Shown here piece by piece: positions 16,704 through 25,210 of a stretch of DNA of 64,000 nt. The DNA is from Planctomycetota bacterium. GTDB taxonomy: Bacteria > Planctomycetota > UBA8742 > UBA2392. The stretch spans positions 1 to 64,000 of the forward strand of contig JADZFR010000006.1 of NCBI GenBank assembly GCA_020849795.1, read 5' to 3'. Made by a program: the position numbers and the translations under genes. How positions within the stretch are numbered: the first letter of the stretch is position 1; the number at the start of each line of letters is the position of its first letter. The notes under the pieces were generated by a model, which worked only from the letters and a program-made list of their open reading frames with translations, had not been told where the DNA came from and did not search any database.

Positions 16704-17990
16704 ATGGACACCGAGACCGCCCATAAGCTGGCCCGTCGCATCATGGATGAGGCTGCCGACCTGACGCCGGCCAAAACGCTTGAGCTGATCGATACTTACG
16801 TTGCCCACAACTATTCGCTGCTGTGCCGCGAGCCGATTTTGAAGGCCGAAGGGCCGTGGCTTTACACCAAACACCGGCGCATTTTCGACGGTGTGGCTGC
16901 GTACTCGGCGGCCAACCTTGGCCACGGCCACCCGCTGGTGCGCGAAACGCTCAAGGCGTTCCTGGGCAGCCACGCGCCCACGGTGCTCGGGCGCTTTATG
17001 GCCGACCCGTACCTGGCGCTGTTCGGCCGCAAGGTCTGCGAAATGTCGGGCTTTGAGAGCTTTTTGCCCGCGAACGGCGGCGTGGAAGGTCCCGAAGCCG
17101 CCATCAAGCTCGCGCGCCGCTGGGCCCACGCCCAGGGCAAAAAGCGGCCCGAAATCCTGTACGCCAACCGCTGCTTCCACGGCCGCACGCTGACCGTGAC
17201 GCAGATGTTTGACCTGGATGAGCACGCGGCCCGCGACGGCTTCGGGCCATGGCCCGAGGGCTTCAAGCGCATCGCCTACAACGACTTGCGGGCGGTGGCT
17301 GACGCGGTCAATGAGAACACGGCGGCGATCATCGTTGAGCCGATCCAGGGCGAAGGCGGCATCAATGTGCCGGATGAAGGCTACCTGCGCGCGCTGATTG
17401 AACTGGGGCGCGAGCACAAGTTCCTGGTCATTTTCGACGAAGTGCAGACGGGCTGGGCCCGCACCGGCGAGATGTTCGCGTGGATGCACGAGGGCCCGGA
17501 AGCGCGGCCCGACATCATGTGCATCGGCAAAAGCGTCAGCGGCGGTTTCGCGCCGGTGGGGGGCATTCTGGCAAGCCGCAAGCTGATGGACCTTTTCGGC
17601 CCGGGCAGCCACGGCAGCACCTTTGGCGGGTGCCCGATTTCAAGCTGCATTGCCTACGCGGCGCTGTGCGCCATTGAAGAAGAGAAGCTGGTAGAGCAGG
17701 CGCAGGAAAAGGGCGAGTACGTGTGGCAGCGGCTGCAGGAAATTGCCGAGTCAGCGCCGCGCATCAAAGAGCTGCGGGGCAAGGGCATGATGTTCGGGAT
17801 CGAACTTACGCAGGACGGCCCGGACGGCCACCACTTCAGTGAACTGCTGCTTGAAAAAGGCGCGATTCTGAAAGACACGCACAAGTGGGTGCTGCGCTTC
17901 ACGCCGCCGATTGTGGCGCGACGCGAAGACCTGGACTTCGTTCTGGGGTGCATCGGTCAGGTGTTTGCGGGCGCGGCGGCGAGCGCGTAG
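16704..17990 (+). CDS. rocD: Class III PLP aminotransferase (ornithine aminotransferase type)
   Basis: A 428-residue protein, typical for the family. The class III signature is complete: FLPANGGVEGPEAAIKLARRW for phosphate binding, IIVEPIQGEGGINVP, LVIFDEVQTGWARTG with the pyridine-binding Asp, and CIGKSVSGGFAPVGG with the Schiff-base Lys. The last segment before the C-terminus (HKWVLRFTPP) matches ornithine-oxoacid transaminases better than GABA or acetylornithine enzymes. It would convert ornithine to glutamate semialdehyde in arginine/proline metabolism. The gene symbol is a best guess within class III. Confidence 0.83.
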   Translation: MDTETAHKLARRIMDEAADLTPAKTLELIDTYVAHNYSLLCREPILKAEGPWLYTKHRRIFDGVAAYSAANLGHGHPLVRETLKAFLGSHAPTVLGRFMADPYLALFGRKVCEMSGFESFLPANGGVEGPEAAIKLARRWAHAQGKKRPEILYANRCFHGRTLTVTQMFDLDEHAARDGFGPWPEGFKRIAYNDLRAVADAVNENTAAIIVEPIQGEGGINVPDEGYLRALIELGREHKFLVIFDEVQTGWARTGEMFAWMHEGPEARPDIMCIGKSVSGGFAPVGGILASRKLMDLFGPGSHGSTFGGCPISSCIAYAALCAIEEEKLVEQAQEKGEYVWQRLQEIAESAPRIKELRGKGMMFGIELTQDGPDGHHFSELLLEKGAILKDTHKWVLRFTPPIVARREDLDFVLGCIGQVFAGAAASA

Positions 17991-17992
17991 GC

Positions 17993-18835
17993 CTAAGCAC
18001 CCTTGCGCAGCAGCAGCAGGCGATAGGTCTTGTATTCGCTGAAGGTCTGCGCGTTGCGGATGCCGCTGAAGTACTTGTGCTCGACCTTTTCGATCTTCTC
18101 TTTGTTCCACCAGCGCACGACCCGCGTCAGCTTGGGGTATGTGGCCATCGCGTGTTCCATCAGCATCTCGTAGCCCGGCTTGCCGACGCGCGTGAGAAAG
18201 TCATCGACCAGGTCCAGGTTGGGCGCCGTCTGGGCGGTGATGTCGATGTCGGTGACGATGGCGGCATTGAGTTTCGCGGCCTGCTTCATGAACTCGTGCA
18301 GCTTGTGGCCGCCGCCGATCGGGCTTTTCTTTTTGCCCTGGATCTTGAAGAAGTCGCAGATCAGCACGTGGCCGCCGTCTTGAAGAAAGCGCAGCGCGTG
18401 GGGCAGCGCCTGCTCAAACGGCACGTACTGGAAACTTTCGCTGAACAGCACCAGGTCGAATTTGCGCGTGGGCTCGAAATCTTGAAAGCGCGCGGCGTGC
18501 ACCTTGGCGCGGTCGCCCAGGCGCTGCCTGGCGCAATCCAGCAGCGCGGTTTGCGGCGCGACGCACTCAACTTCACAGCCGCGCTCGAGCAGTTTTTCGG
18601 CAGTGACGCCGGCGCCGCACCCGACGTCGAGCACGCTTTTGACGCCGGCCGGAATGTGCGACAGCAGAAACTCGGTGTATTTTTCCTGGGCGGCGGGCAG
18701 GTTCTGGAACTTGAGTTCAAGGCCGTTGGCCCAGTAACCGTAGTGCAGGTTTTCCGTGTCGAGCAGATAGCGCGCCAGCAGCAGCCCCGTCTCAAGGCCG
18801 ATGTCGCGACTGCGGAAGTCTTTCTGCACATACAT
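17993..18835 (-). CDS. SAM-dependent methyltransferase next to squalene synthase
   Basis: A 280-residue protein. SVLDVGCGAGVTAEKLLERG (about 66-85) is SAM motif I, and FDLVLFSESFQYVPFEQALP and GGHVLICDFFKI are the later motifs. The overall shape resembles the sterol/tocopherol/phosphoethanolamine methyltransferase group. It lies 67 bases after the squalene-synthase-like gene on the same strand, suggesting a prenyl-lipid substrate. TATACT ends 7 bases before the ATG, so it may also have its own leaderless promoter. Confidence 0.82.
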   Translation of the reverse strand: MYVQKDFRSRDIGLETGLLLARYLLDTENLHYGYWANGLELKFQNLPAAQEKYTEFLLSHIPAGVKSVLDVGCGAGVTAEKLLERGCEVECVAPQTALLDCARQRLGDRAKVHAARFQDFEPTRKFDLVLFSESFQYVPFEQALPHALRFLQDGGHVLICDFFKIQGKKKSPIGGGHKLHEFMKQAAKLNAAIVTDIDITAQTAPNLDLVDDFLTRVGKPGYEMLMEHAMATYPKLTRVVRWWNKEKIEKVEHKYFSGIRNAQTFSEYKTYRLLLLRKGA

Positions 18836-18902
18836 CGGCGCGAGTATAGCGGCAGATCAGCCACAGGCCAGTTTGGCGCACGCGGCCGTGCGAACGACTG
18901 CG

Positions 18903-19964
18903 CTACTTTGACGCGGCGCGGGCCTTTTCGATTTCCTGCACGACCTGTTCGCGTTCGCGCTGGTGAATCCGGCGCAGGGCGTTGTCGTTCGCGATGGCGG
19001 CTTCGACTTCGGCGTGGATCTGCCTGACCTCGTCGCGTGTGATCTTCAGGACTTCTTCGCTGAACACGTTGCTGGTTTTCAGCGCCAGCCCCAGCGTGCG
19101 CACAGCAAACACCAGCGGCAGCGCGCAGAACAACCTTATGTCGCGCTCAGGCACCGGGATCGTCAGCGTGTACTCCAGCGCCTCATCCAGCCAAAGCAGC
19201 GTCATGTCGGCCAACCCGGCCACGACTTCGCGGCCGCGGGGGTCGGCGGGGTTTTCAATCAGCGTGGCCAGGTCAATGCCCGCGGCCTGGAAGAGCCGGT
19301 TGGGTACGTACGCGACGCCGCGTTCAATGTCGTCGGTGACGCCCTTGATGATGTTGGTGACCTGCAAGCCCAGGCCAAAGCTGACGGCGCGTTCGTCCAG
19401 CGCGGCTTTGACTTGCGGCGTGATCGACTTGCGGTCCAGCGCCCACTCGTTGCACAGCAGCTTGCCGACGGTGCCGGCGACGTAGTAGCAATAGCGCTTG
19501 AGGTCTTCTTCGTCCTGAAGGCGCAGGCCCTCGCCGCGCAGCTCGCGGCGCACCGTTTCGGCCATGCCGTTGGCCATCTCGATGATGCTGGCCTGCTGCG
19601 CGACGCGGGCACCGGGCCGAAAGCCGTGAAACACCGCCAGCACGCGCGTGGTGTTGCGGCACAGCTCGTGGTCGGGGCCGCTGAGCGCGGGGTCGGCAAA
19701 CATGCGCTCGACGTCGGCGGCGAGCATCGGCCAGTTGTGCGGCTCGTTGAACGTTTTCGCGAAGTCTTCCAGCAGCCGCGCGCGCGGCTCGGCGGGCAGG
19801 CTGGTGGTGTCCTCGATCGTGTCGAGAATGCGGCAGATCAGGTAGGCGACGCCGATTTCGTCGCGCAGGGGCTCACGCAGCAGCTCAATGGCCAGCGCAA
19901 ACGTGCGCGAGACGCCCTTGAGCGCCTCGCGGCAATAGTTGCGTTGTTCAAGGTCAATCACCAT
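18903..19964 (-). CDS. Squalene/phytoene synthase family protein
   Basis: A 353-residue protein close to eukaryotic-type squalene synthases. The first Asp-rich motif is intact (RILDTIED, 45-52), and YCYYVAGTVGKLL (158-170) follows. The second motif reads QVTNIIKGVTDD (201-212), where squalene synthases usually have R-D-x-x-E-D, so its first Asp is Gly. There is no C-terminal membrane helix. It should condense two prenyl diphosphates head-to-head, giving squalene or a related C30/C40 product. A GGAG and a TATACT (19979-19984) lie upstream. Confidence 0.85.
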   Translation of the reverse strand: MVIDLEQRNYCREALKGVSRTFALAIELLREPLRDEIGVAYLICRILDTIEDTTSLPAEPRARLLEDFAKTFNEPHNWPMLAADVERMFADPALSGPDHELCRNTTRVLAVFHGFRPGARVAQQASIIEMANGMAETVRRELRGEGLRLQDEEDLKRYCYYVAGTVGKLLCNEWALDRKSITPQVKAALDERAVSFGLGLQVTNIIKGVTDDIERGVAYVPNRLFQAAGIDLATLIENPADPRGREVVAGLADMTLLWLDEALEYTLTIPVPERDIRLFCALPLVFAVRTLGLALKTSNVFSEEVLKITRDEVRQIHAEVEAAIANDNALRRIHQREREQVVQEIEKARAASK

Positions 19965-20015
19965 GCACTCCGCGCGGAAGTATAGCGGCGGATGCGTCGC
20001 GGCAAAGACGGTTGC

Positions 20016-22070
20016 CTACGGCCCTTCCTGATACTTGCGGAATGCCGCTTCCATGGCGCTCCAGCCGGCTTCGTCCAGCGCAAACGTCTTCGTGAAAATC
20101 TCAAGCTGGTTGTCTTTGGTCACGGTGCCGTCGAGGTCGGCTTTGAAGTACCGGAGCAGTTTTTCACGGTAGACGGGTTTGCCCCCGTCTTCATGGTGAT
20201 ACAGGAACATGATCAAGCCGACGCAGTACTGCTGCATGACCAGGGCCAGTGTCCGCGGGTCGGTGCGCAGGGAAGTCACGGTACTCTTGGCAACTTCCTC
20301 GGGCCAGCCGTAGCCGGCGATGTGCTTCTCGAAGATATCGGGAAAATCGGCTGAGTCTTTCATGCCGACCAGGTCTTTGACCGTGGCCGCCGGGCCGCCG
20401 AACGAGTTTACGCCGCGATTGGCCGGATCTTGCTCAAACGGCTTGATCCAGCGCTCCAGAAAGCGCCGGTGGTCGCCGGTGTCCTGCATGAAGTTGCGCG
20501 GCGCGAAGATGTCGTCGGCTTTGCTGATGCAGGCGGCGAAGTAGCGCGAGAGAAAGTAAGTGGTCGCGCGCCTGAATTCAGCGTTCTCATCAAGCTCTCG
20601 CGGGGCCTTGGGGTGCCAAAGGTCAACGGCCAGGCGCGCGAGGCCGTGCAGCAGGTCGTTGGTGTCGGACTGGTCGGCCGGAATCACGCCGCTGAGGCGC
20701 CCCCGGGTATGGTCGATCAACGTCTTGTTGCGCGTGGTGTCGATGGTGGCCCGCAGGTCACTCAGGTACGCGCGCCATGAATCCTGGGTCGCAAACAGCA
20801 CCAGCACAATCGGCGCCTTGTCGCGGTCGGCCTGCGCCTCAATACCGGCAGGCACAGTGCGCGTGAGCTCAAGCGGTCTGACCACGTTGGCGCGGTACCA
20901 GTCCAGCAGCGCTGCCGCGGACTGCCTTGCCCGCTCAGCCTCGGGCCGGGTTTCGCTTTCGCTGGAGCGGCGGCCGATCTCGGCAAACACGATCAGCGGC
21001 TCTGCCACATCGACCAGCCACTTGCCGCGCGCGTGAAAGCGCTCGGCCGACACTTCGCGCTGCACCTGTGCCGCGACCAGCCGGAAAGGCTCGTCGCGGG
21101 TGATGCGCGCAAGCTCGGCTGCCAGATCGTCCAGTGACGCCGCAATTTTCTGCAGGCGCTCAAGCTGCGGCTTGAGCACCCAGCCCTCGTCACTCTTCTT
21201 TTCAATCTCGCGCAGTTCGTTGGCCAGCACGTCGGCGCCGGTCAGCACGCCGCTGCCATGCAACTCGGTGGCGCGGGTGACCTGCAGGCCGAAGTCATAG
21301 AACTGGCGGCCCAGCAGGCCCTGGGCCTGGGCCCACACCTCGGGCTTGTCTTTCTTGCCGCGGTAGCGCTCGACCACCGTACGGCGCAGCGTGTCAGTCG
21401 GCACGTCGTTACGTATACCCTTCAGCTCAAGGGCCAGCGCCATCAGCTCGGCGTCGGACATCTCGCCGCCCTGCTCGTCCCATGCGGCTTTCACCACTGC
21501 TTCGGCCAGCAACGAAAGGTCGGCGCTGTCCAGCTTGGCCTCTTGTGCCTGGCGAAACAGCGACAGGAAATCGCGCAGCGCCAAGCCGGGCGTGTTCAGC
21601 CGGTTCATGATGTCGTCGCGGCGGCTTACCGCGGGCACGTCGGGGTCCTTGGCGCCTTGATTGGCGCCCACCGGCCCCGCGGGGTGATCCTGCCCGTCCC
21701 CGGTGCTTGAACTGAACGCGCCCATGGCGGCGGCAACGGCAAGCACCACCGCAACGAGGATGATTGCGCCCACACCGACCAGGATCGGCAGCGGGCTTTT
21801 CTTGGGCGCCTGCTGTGCGGCTGTAATTGTCGTTTCACGCTGTTGCGTGAATGCCTGCGAAGGCGCCACAACCTGCACCACGCGCCCCGAGTCGGTCTTG
21901 CGCATGACGGCTGTGCCTGAGCCCATTTCCACCTGGGGCTCGGCGAAGATGGCGGGCACGGTCAACTGGTTGCCGCATTGCTTGCATGCGAATTGGCGGC
22001 CCGCGTACTCGCCTGCGACCTTGTAGGCCTTGGCGCAATCCGGACAGGTAAACGAGATGGCATCAGCCAT
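20016..22070 (-). CDS. Zinc-ribbon, single-helix membrane protein of unknown function
   Basis: A 684-residue protein. Cys9, Cys12, Cys29 and Cys32 form the N-terminal zinc ribbon, residues about 94-116 a transmembrane helix, and the remaining roughly 560 residues a soluble, mostly helical domain. The C-terminal third (DLLHGLARLAVDLW, YFLSRYFAACI, a GYGWPEEVAKS region) is loosely reminiscent of gluzincin-like DUF1570 domains, but I see no intact HExxH, so this is only a guess. The architecture matches two other proteins in the window. Confidence 0.72.
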   Translation of the reverse strand: MADAISFTCPDCAKAYKVAGEYAGRQFACKQCGNQLTVPAIFAEPQVEMGSGTAVMRKTDSGRVVQVVAPSQAFTQQRETTITAAQQAPKKSPLPILVGVGAIILVAVVLAVAAAMGAFSSSTGDGQDHPAGPVGANQGAKDPDVPAVSRRDDIMNRLNTPGLALRDFLSLFRQAQEAKLDSADLSLLAEAVVKAAWDEQGGEMSDAELMALALELKGIRNDVPTDTLRRTVVERYRGKKDKPEVWAQAQGLLGRQFYDFGLQVTRATELHGSGVLTGADVLANELREIEKKSDEGWVLKPQLERLQKIAASLDDLAAELARITRDEPFRLVAAQVQREVSAERFHARGKWLVDVAEPLIVFAEIGRRSSESETRPEAERARQSAAALLDWYRANVVRPLELTRTVPAGIEAQADRDKAPIVLVLFATQDSWRAYLSDLRATIDTTRNKTLIDHTRGRLSGVIPADQSDTNDLLHGLARLAVDLWHPKAPRELDENAEFRRATTYFLSRYFAACISKADDIFAPRNFMQDTGDHRRFLERWIKPFEQDPANRGVNSFGGPAATVKDLVGMKDSADFPDIFEKHIAGYGWPEEVAKSTVTSLRTDPRTLALVMQQYCVGLIMFLYHHEDGGKPVYREKLLRYFKADLDGTVTKDNQLEIFTKTFALDEAGWSAMEAAFRKYQEGP

Positions 22071-22303
22071 GACAGATCAACCGCATCAGCCAAGTTGGAC
22101 TTGTGTCATGTTATCAAGATTTGATGTTCAGTTGAATGCACAGTCGGCTTGGGCAATACGAAATCGGCCGCGGCGACGGATGGGTGTGTGGCAAAGTCGC
22201 GCATGGGATTTCGCCGCAGTCCTGTGTGCCCCTGTGGTGAAACGCCGTGTCTGCCGCCAAGGCGCGAGAATGGGCGTGCGTGGGGGGCGTTGCAGCCTCC
22301 CCC

Positions 22304-22331
22304 TTTACTCGCCGATGGTGCGAACTATCAT
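22304..22331 (+). promoter_or_regulatory. Candidate promoter of tRNA-Gly
   Basis: TTTACT (22304-22309) and TATCAT (22326-22331) are 16 bases apart, about 34 bases before the mature tRNA. Otherwise the 295 bases from 22071 to 22365 hold no gene that I can support. Confidence 0.45.
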
Positions 22332-22365
22332 TCGCGGCCCTATCGGGCGGGAAGCCGCCCGGCAG

Positions 22366-22440
22366 GCGGGTGTAGCTCAGTGGTAGAGCATCACGTTGCC
22401 AACGTGATGGTCGTGGGTTCGAGTCCCATCACCCGCTCCA
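22366..22440 (+). tRNA. tRNA-Gly (anticodon GCC)
   Basis: The cloverleaf is complete: acceptor GCGGGTG pairing with CACCCGC, D-stem GCTC/GAGC, anticodon stem TCACG/CGTGA around loop TTGCCAA with GCC at 22398-22400, T-arm GTGGG-TTCGAGT-CCCAT, discriminator T, and encoded CCA (22438-22440). Confidence 0.97.
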
Positions 22441-22447
22441 TGCTCAA

Positions 22448-22472
22448 CGCGCCCGGCAATCCGCCGGGCGCG
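22448..22472 (+). terminator. Hairpin terminator of tRNA-Gly
   Basis: Ten-base arms CGCGCCCGGC (22448-22457) and GCCGGGCGCG (22463-22472) with a 5-base loop follow the tRNA by 7 bases. The right half of this hairpin is the start of the 21-bp direct repeat. Confidence 0.7.
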
Positions 22473-22481
22473 GCTCATTTG
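22461..22481. repeat. 21-bp direct repeat, left copy
   Basis: Begins CCGCCGGGCGCGG and ends CTCATTTG. It is identical over 21 bases to 24274-24294 and brackets the tcmP/DUF5131 cassette. The copy overlaps the right arm of the tRNA terminator, so it looks like a target or att site. Confidence 0.85.
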
Positions 22482-22518
22482 CCGCCGCGCGGCGTGAGGC
22501 CCGATTGTCGCACAGGTG

Positions 22519-22527
22519 TGGTATGCT
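22519..22527 (+). promoter_or_regulatory. Extended -10 promoter of the tcm cassette
   Basis: TG-G-TATGCT forms an extended -10 (TG at 22519-22520, hexamer at 22522-22527), 17 bases before the tcmP ATG. It lies inside the direct repeats, so the cassette carries its own promoter. Confidence 0.5.
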
Positions 22528-22544
22528 TCCACGCGGAGCATTCC

Positions 22545-23438
22545 ATGGCCAAGACAGCAGAGCAACAATTCGGTGGCGATTGGACGGAGCGCAAGCTTTC
22601 GGCCCTAACCGCGTACCTTGAAAAATACACCCAAGCGCTCTCGAAACAGTCGTTCAAACTCGAATACATTGATGCATTCGCCGGAACCGGCTACCGTGAG
22701 ATGGCTGACTACCGGGAACAACAAGCGCCGTCACTGTTTGCGGACAACGCCGACGAAGCTGTCGCGAAGTACCTAGATGGCTCAGCGGCCAAGGCCCTGC
22801 AAATCAGTCGCCCGTTTCATCGATACGTCTTTGTCGAACTAAGCGAAGGCAAGTCCGCCAAACTAGGAGAACTCAAACAGCGTTTTCCTGCTCTTGCCGA
22901 TCGTGTCGAGGTTGTTCAGTCCGACGCAAACGCATATCTGGCAGGTCGTGCGAAGGAAAACTGGTTGAAGGCAGGACGGCGGGCCGTGGTGTTTGTTGAC
23001 CCGTTTGGGATGCAAGTCGACTGGACGACGATTGAGGGTCTCGCCAAGACTAAGGCGGTCGACTTGTGGCTCTTGTATCCGGTCAGCGCGATTAACCGCT
23101 TACTGTCGCGAGGCGGAGTCCGCTTGAGTTCGTGGAAGGCAAGGCTCGATAAGGTGTTTGGCGGCCCCGAGTGGTTTGACTCCTTCTACCGCAAGTCGAA
23201 GAAGTCGAGCTTGTTTGAGGGCGTCGCGGAAGATCGGTTTGAAAAGGTCATCAACATTGATGGGTTAACCAATTTCATGGTCAGCAAGCTGCAGAGGGTC
23301 TTTGCGGAGGTGGTGGAAAAGCCTTTAGTGCTTCGATCCAACAACGATACTCCACTATTCGCGCTTTGCTTCGCCGCCGCAAATCCCGCCGGGGCACCAA
23401 TCGCGTGTAAAATTGCCAAGCACATTCTGGAGAAGTGA
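22545..23438 (+). CDS. tcmP: Three-Cys-motif partner protein TcmP
   Basis: A 297-residue protein from the ATG at 22545 (GGAG six bases upstream). It opens [24 protein letters not shown], followed by the family motif [14 protein letters not shown] (about 37-50), then [20 protein letters not shown] (about 148-167), which resembles methyltransferase motif IV. TcmP proteins have a methyltransferase-like Rossmann core and are encoded beside a protein with a C-x6-C-x2-C motif; their reaction is not established. The stop overlaps the next start (TGATG). Codon usage looks less GC-extreme than the neighbours, fitting acquisition by transfer. Confidence 0.9.
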   Translation: MAKTAEQQFGGDWTERKLSALTAYLEKYTQALSKQSFKLEYIDAFAGTGYREMADYREQQAPSLFADNADEAVAKYLDGSAAKALQISRPFHRYVFVELSEGKSAKLGELKQRFPALADRVEVVQSDANAYLAGRAKENWLKAGRRAVVFVDPFGMQVDWTTIEGLAKTKAVDLWLLYPVSAINRLLSRGGVRLSSWKARLDKVFGGPEWFDSFYRKSKKSSLFEGVAEDRFEKVINIDGLTNFMVSKLQRVFAEVVEKPLVLRSNNDTPLFALCFAAANPAGAPIACKIAKHILEK

Positions 23439-24220
23439 TGGGAGACCATTCGGCAATCGAATGGACTGAAGCTACTTGGAACCCGGTTACGGGTTGCGAC
23501 AAGGTTAGCCCGGGGTGCAAGCATTGCTATGCCGAGCGCATGGCCAAGCGCCTGCAACTTATGGGTCAGGCCAACTATGCCAATGGCTTCGCGGTTACGA
23601 CTCAGCCGAAGATGCTTTCGGTGCCGCTTGGGTGGCGGCGGCCTCGGACGATTTTTGTGAACTCGATGTCGGACCTTTACCACAAGGACGTGCCGCTGGA
23701 GTACATCCAGCGCGTGTTTCGCGCGATGAATGACGCGCACTGGCATCAGTACCAGGTGCTTACGAAACGGGCTGACCGGTTGGCGGAACTTTCGCCCGAG
23801 TTGCCTTGGTCGCCGCACATCTGGCAGGGCGTCAGCGTCGAGAGCGCCGCGTATACCTGGCGCATCGACCGTTTGCGCGAGACTGGTGCCCACATCAAGT
23901 TTCTTTCCGTTGAGCCGCTACTGGGGCCGATCCCGAATCTGCATCTGTCCGGCATCGACTGGGTGATCGTCGGCGGCGAAAGTGGTCCGGGTGCTCGGCC
24001 AATGAACCCGACGTGGGTACGCGACATTCGCGACCAGTGCATCGCCGCCGGTGTCGCTTTCTTCTTCAAGCAATGGGGCGGCGTCAACAAGAAGCGTACA
24101 GGCCGTGAGCTGGACGGTCAGCTGTGGAATGACATGCCAAAGAAACCCCGCACAGGTTCGGCTGATGCAAGCGAGACGTCCAATGTTGCCGGGCCAAGCG
24201 GCGTGTTTCTGTCTCGATAA
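23438..24220 (+). CDS. Gp37/Gp68-type DUF5131 three-Cys protein
   Basis: A 260-residue protein beginning [29 protein letters not shown] (about 18-30) supplies the C-x6-C-x2-C motif that resembles a radical-SAM iron-sulfur site with altered spacing. Later blocks [42 protein letters not shown] and [16 protein letters not shown] are typical of phage Gp37/Gp68 proteins. The start overlaps the tcmP stop by one base and has GGAG five bases before it, so the two are translationally coupled. Function is unknown; a modification reaction on nucleic acid or nucleotide is plausible. Confidence 0.9.
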   Translation: MGDHSAIEWTEATWNPVTGCDKVSPGCKHCYAERMAKRLQLMGQANYANGFAVTTQPKMLSVPLGWRRPRTIFVNSMSDLYHKDVPLEYIQRVFRAMNDAHWHQYQVLTKRADRLAELSPELPWSPHIWQGVSVESAAYTWRIDRLRETGAHIKFLSVEPLLGPIPNLHLSGIDWVIVGGESGPGARPMNPTWVRDIRDQCIAAGVAFFFKQWGGVNKKRTGRELDGQLWNDMPKKPRTGSADASETSNVAGPSGVFLSR

Positions 24221-24231
24221 GGCAGTCACCC

Positions 24232-24248
24232 TGGCGTGGGGTACGCCA
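24232..24248 (+). terminator. Small hairpin after the tcm cassette
   Basis: TGGCGT-GGGGT-ACGCCA lies 11 bases after the DUF5131 stop and inside the right direct repeat. It may end the cassette's transcript; no T-tract follows. Confidence 0.4.
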
Positions 24249-24273
24249 AGCCAGGAGTGGCTCATGGCTTGAC

Positions 24274-24294
24274 CCGCCGGGCGCGGCTCATTTG
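24274..24294. repeat. 21-bp direct repeat, right copy
   Basis: Identical over 21 bases to 22461-22481; the flanking bases differ on both sides. It ends 7 bases before the stop codon of the minus-strand DUF2520 gene. Only the half-hairpin is present here, without the left arm. Confidence 0.85.
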
Positions 24295-24301
24295 CGCGGC
24301 C

Positions 24302-25138
24302 TCAATTCAGCAGGCGGTTGATTTCGGCCAGTTTTTCCGGGGGCGTTTTGCCGCCGCGCCGTGCCAGCCGGACCACGGCGCGCATGGCGACCTTGTACAG
24401 TTCGCGCGTTTCACCCTCGAGCAGCTCAAGGTGGCGGCGAATGCTGCCGGTGTCGCCGCGGGCGACCGGCCCGGTCAGGGCCAGTGTCAGGTCCAGCGCC
24501 TCGGCGTTGTCCAGCGTGCCGCGCACCAGTGGCAGCAACAGTTGCGGCGCCGACGGCACCCCGGCATCTTTGAGAATCTGCCCCGCTGTGTCGAGCAGGC
24601 CCAGCAGCGCGTTGCTGGCCAGCACTGCGGCTGTGTGGTAGGCGGTCCACTGGTCGGGCTTGAGTTCAATGGCATGCACTCCCAGCAGGCGGCTTACGGC
24701 GCGCAGGTCTTCGACAAGGTCCGGCGGGCCGGCGATCGCGGCATAGCTGCCGGGGATGCGCGCGTGGCCGCTTTCGGGCGGCAGGCTTTGCAGCACATGA
24801 AACACGCCGGTGTTCGCGCCGGCGTCGGCCAACGGCTTGAACGCGCCGGGGCCGCTGACGCCGGACGTGTGCACGAATTGCAGGTGCGAAATGCCGGGCA
24901 GCGCGGCGAAGGTGGCTGCCATCGATTCAAGGGCGTCGTCGCGCACCGCAACGACGACGATGCACCTCTTTGGCAGGCCGCGCACAAACTCGGCGGGTTC
25001 GGTGACCAGGGCAAGTTTCTGGGTATGGGGCCGGCCGCGCCCGCCGATGCGGACTAATCCGCCGTCACAGGACTGAAGCGCGGCGGCAAGGGCGCGGCCG
25101 AAGCGCCCCATGCCAAAGATGGCAACGGGCGAAGCCAT
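24302..25138 (-). CDS. Rossmann-like plus DUF2520 domain protein
   Basis: A 278-residue protein. The N-terminus VAIFGMGRFGRALAAALQSC (5-24) is a dinucleotide-binding motif, VVVAVRDDALESMAA follows, and HTSGVSGPGAFKPL (about 90-103) with FHVLQSLPP is characteristic of the Rossmann-like/DUF2520 family related to F420-dependent NADP reductases and ketopantoate-type reductases. The C-terminal half is helical (DUF2520). It is probably an NAD(P)-dependent oxidoreductase of unknown substrate. TAGAAT ends 6 bases before the ATG, so the mRNA is probably leaderless. Confidence 0.85.
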   Translation of the reverse strand: MASPVAIFGMGRFGRALAAALQSCDGGLVRIGGRGRPHTQKLALVTEPAEFVRGLPKRCIVVVAVRDDALESMAATFAALPGISHLQFVHTSGVSGPGAFKPLADAGANTGVFHVLQSLPPESGHARIPGSYAAIAGPPDLVEDLRAVSRLLGVHAIELKPDQWTAYHTAAVLASNALLGLLDTAGQILKDAGVPSAPQLLLPLVRGTLDNAEALDLTLALTGPVARGDTGSIRRHLELLEGETRELYKVAMRAVVRLARRGGKTPPEKLAEINRLLN

Positions 25139-25210
25139 GGGATCATTCTAGCGAACGCGGGCGAAAGCGCGCGAAAAACCGCGCGCGGGATTGAACAGGT
25201 TGCACTGTTG

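Noticed and set aside
20016..22070. Metallopeptidase (DUF1570-like) assignment for the 684-residue protein
   Set aside because: The expected HExxH is not found; only a loose overall resemblance remains, so no function is claimed.
22071..22365. Small RNA gene upstream of tRNA-Gly
   Set aside because: No stable conserved fold or known RNA signature was recognised; only a tRNA promoter candidate is supportable.
22448..24294. Classical integrative element using the tRNA-Gly 3' end as att site
   Set aside because: The repeats begin 21 bases beyond the tRNA CCA and do not copy tRNA sequence, and no integrase or excisionase gene lies between them. The terminator-hairpin insertion view fits better.
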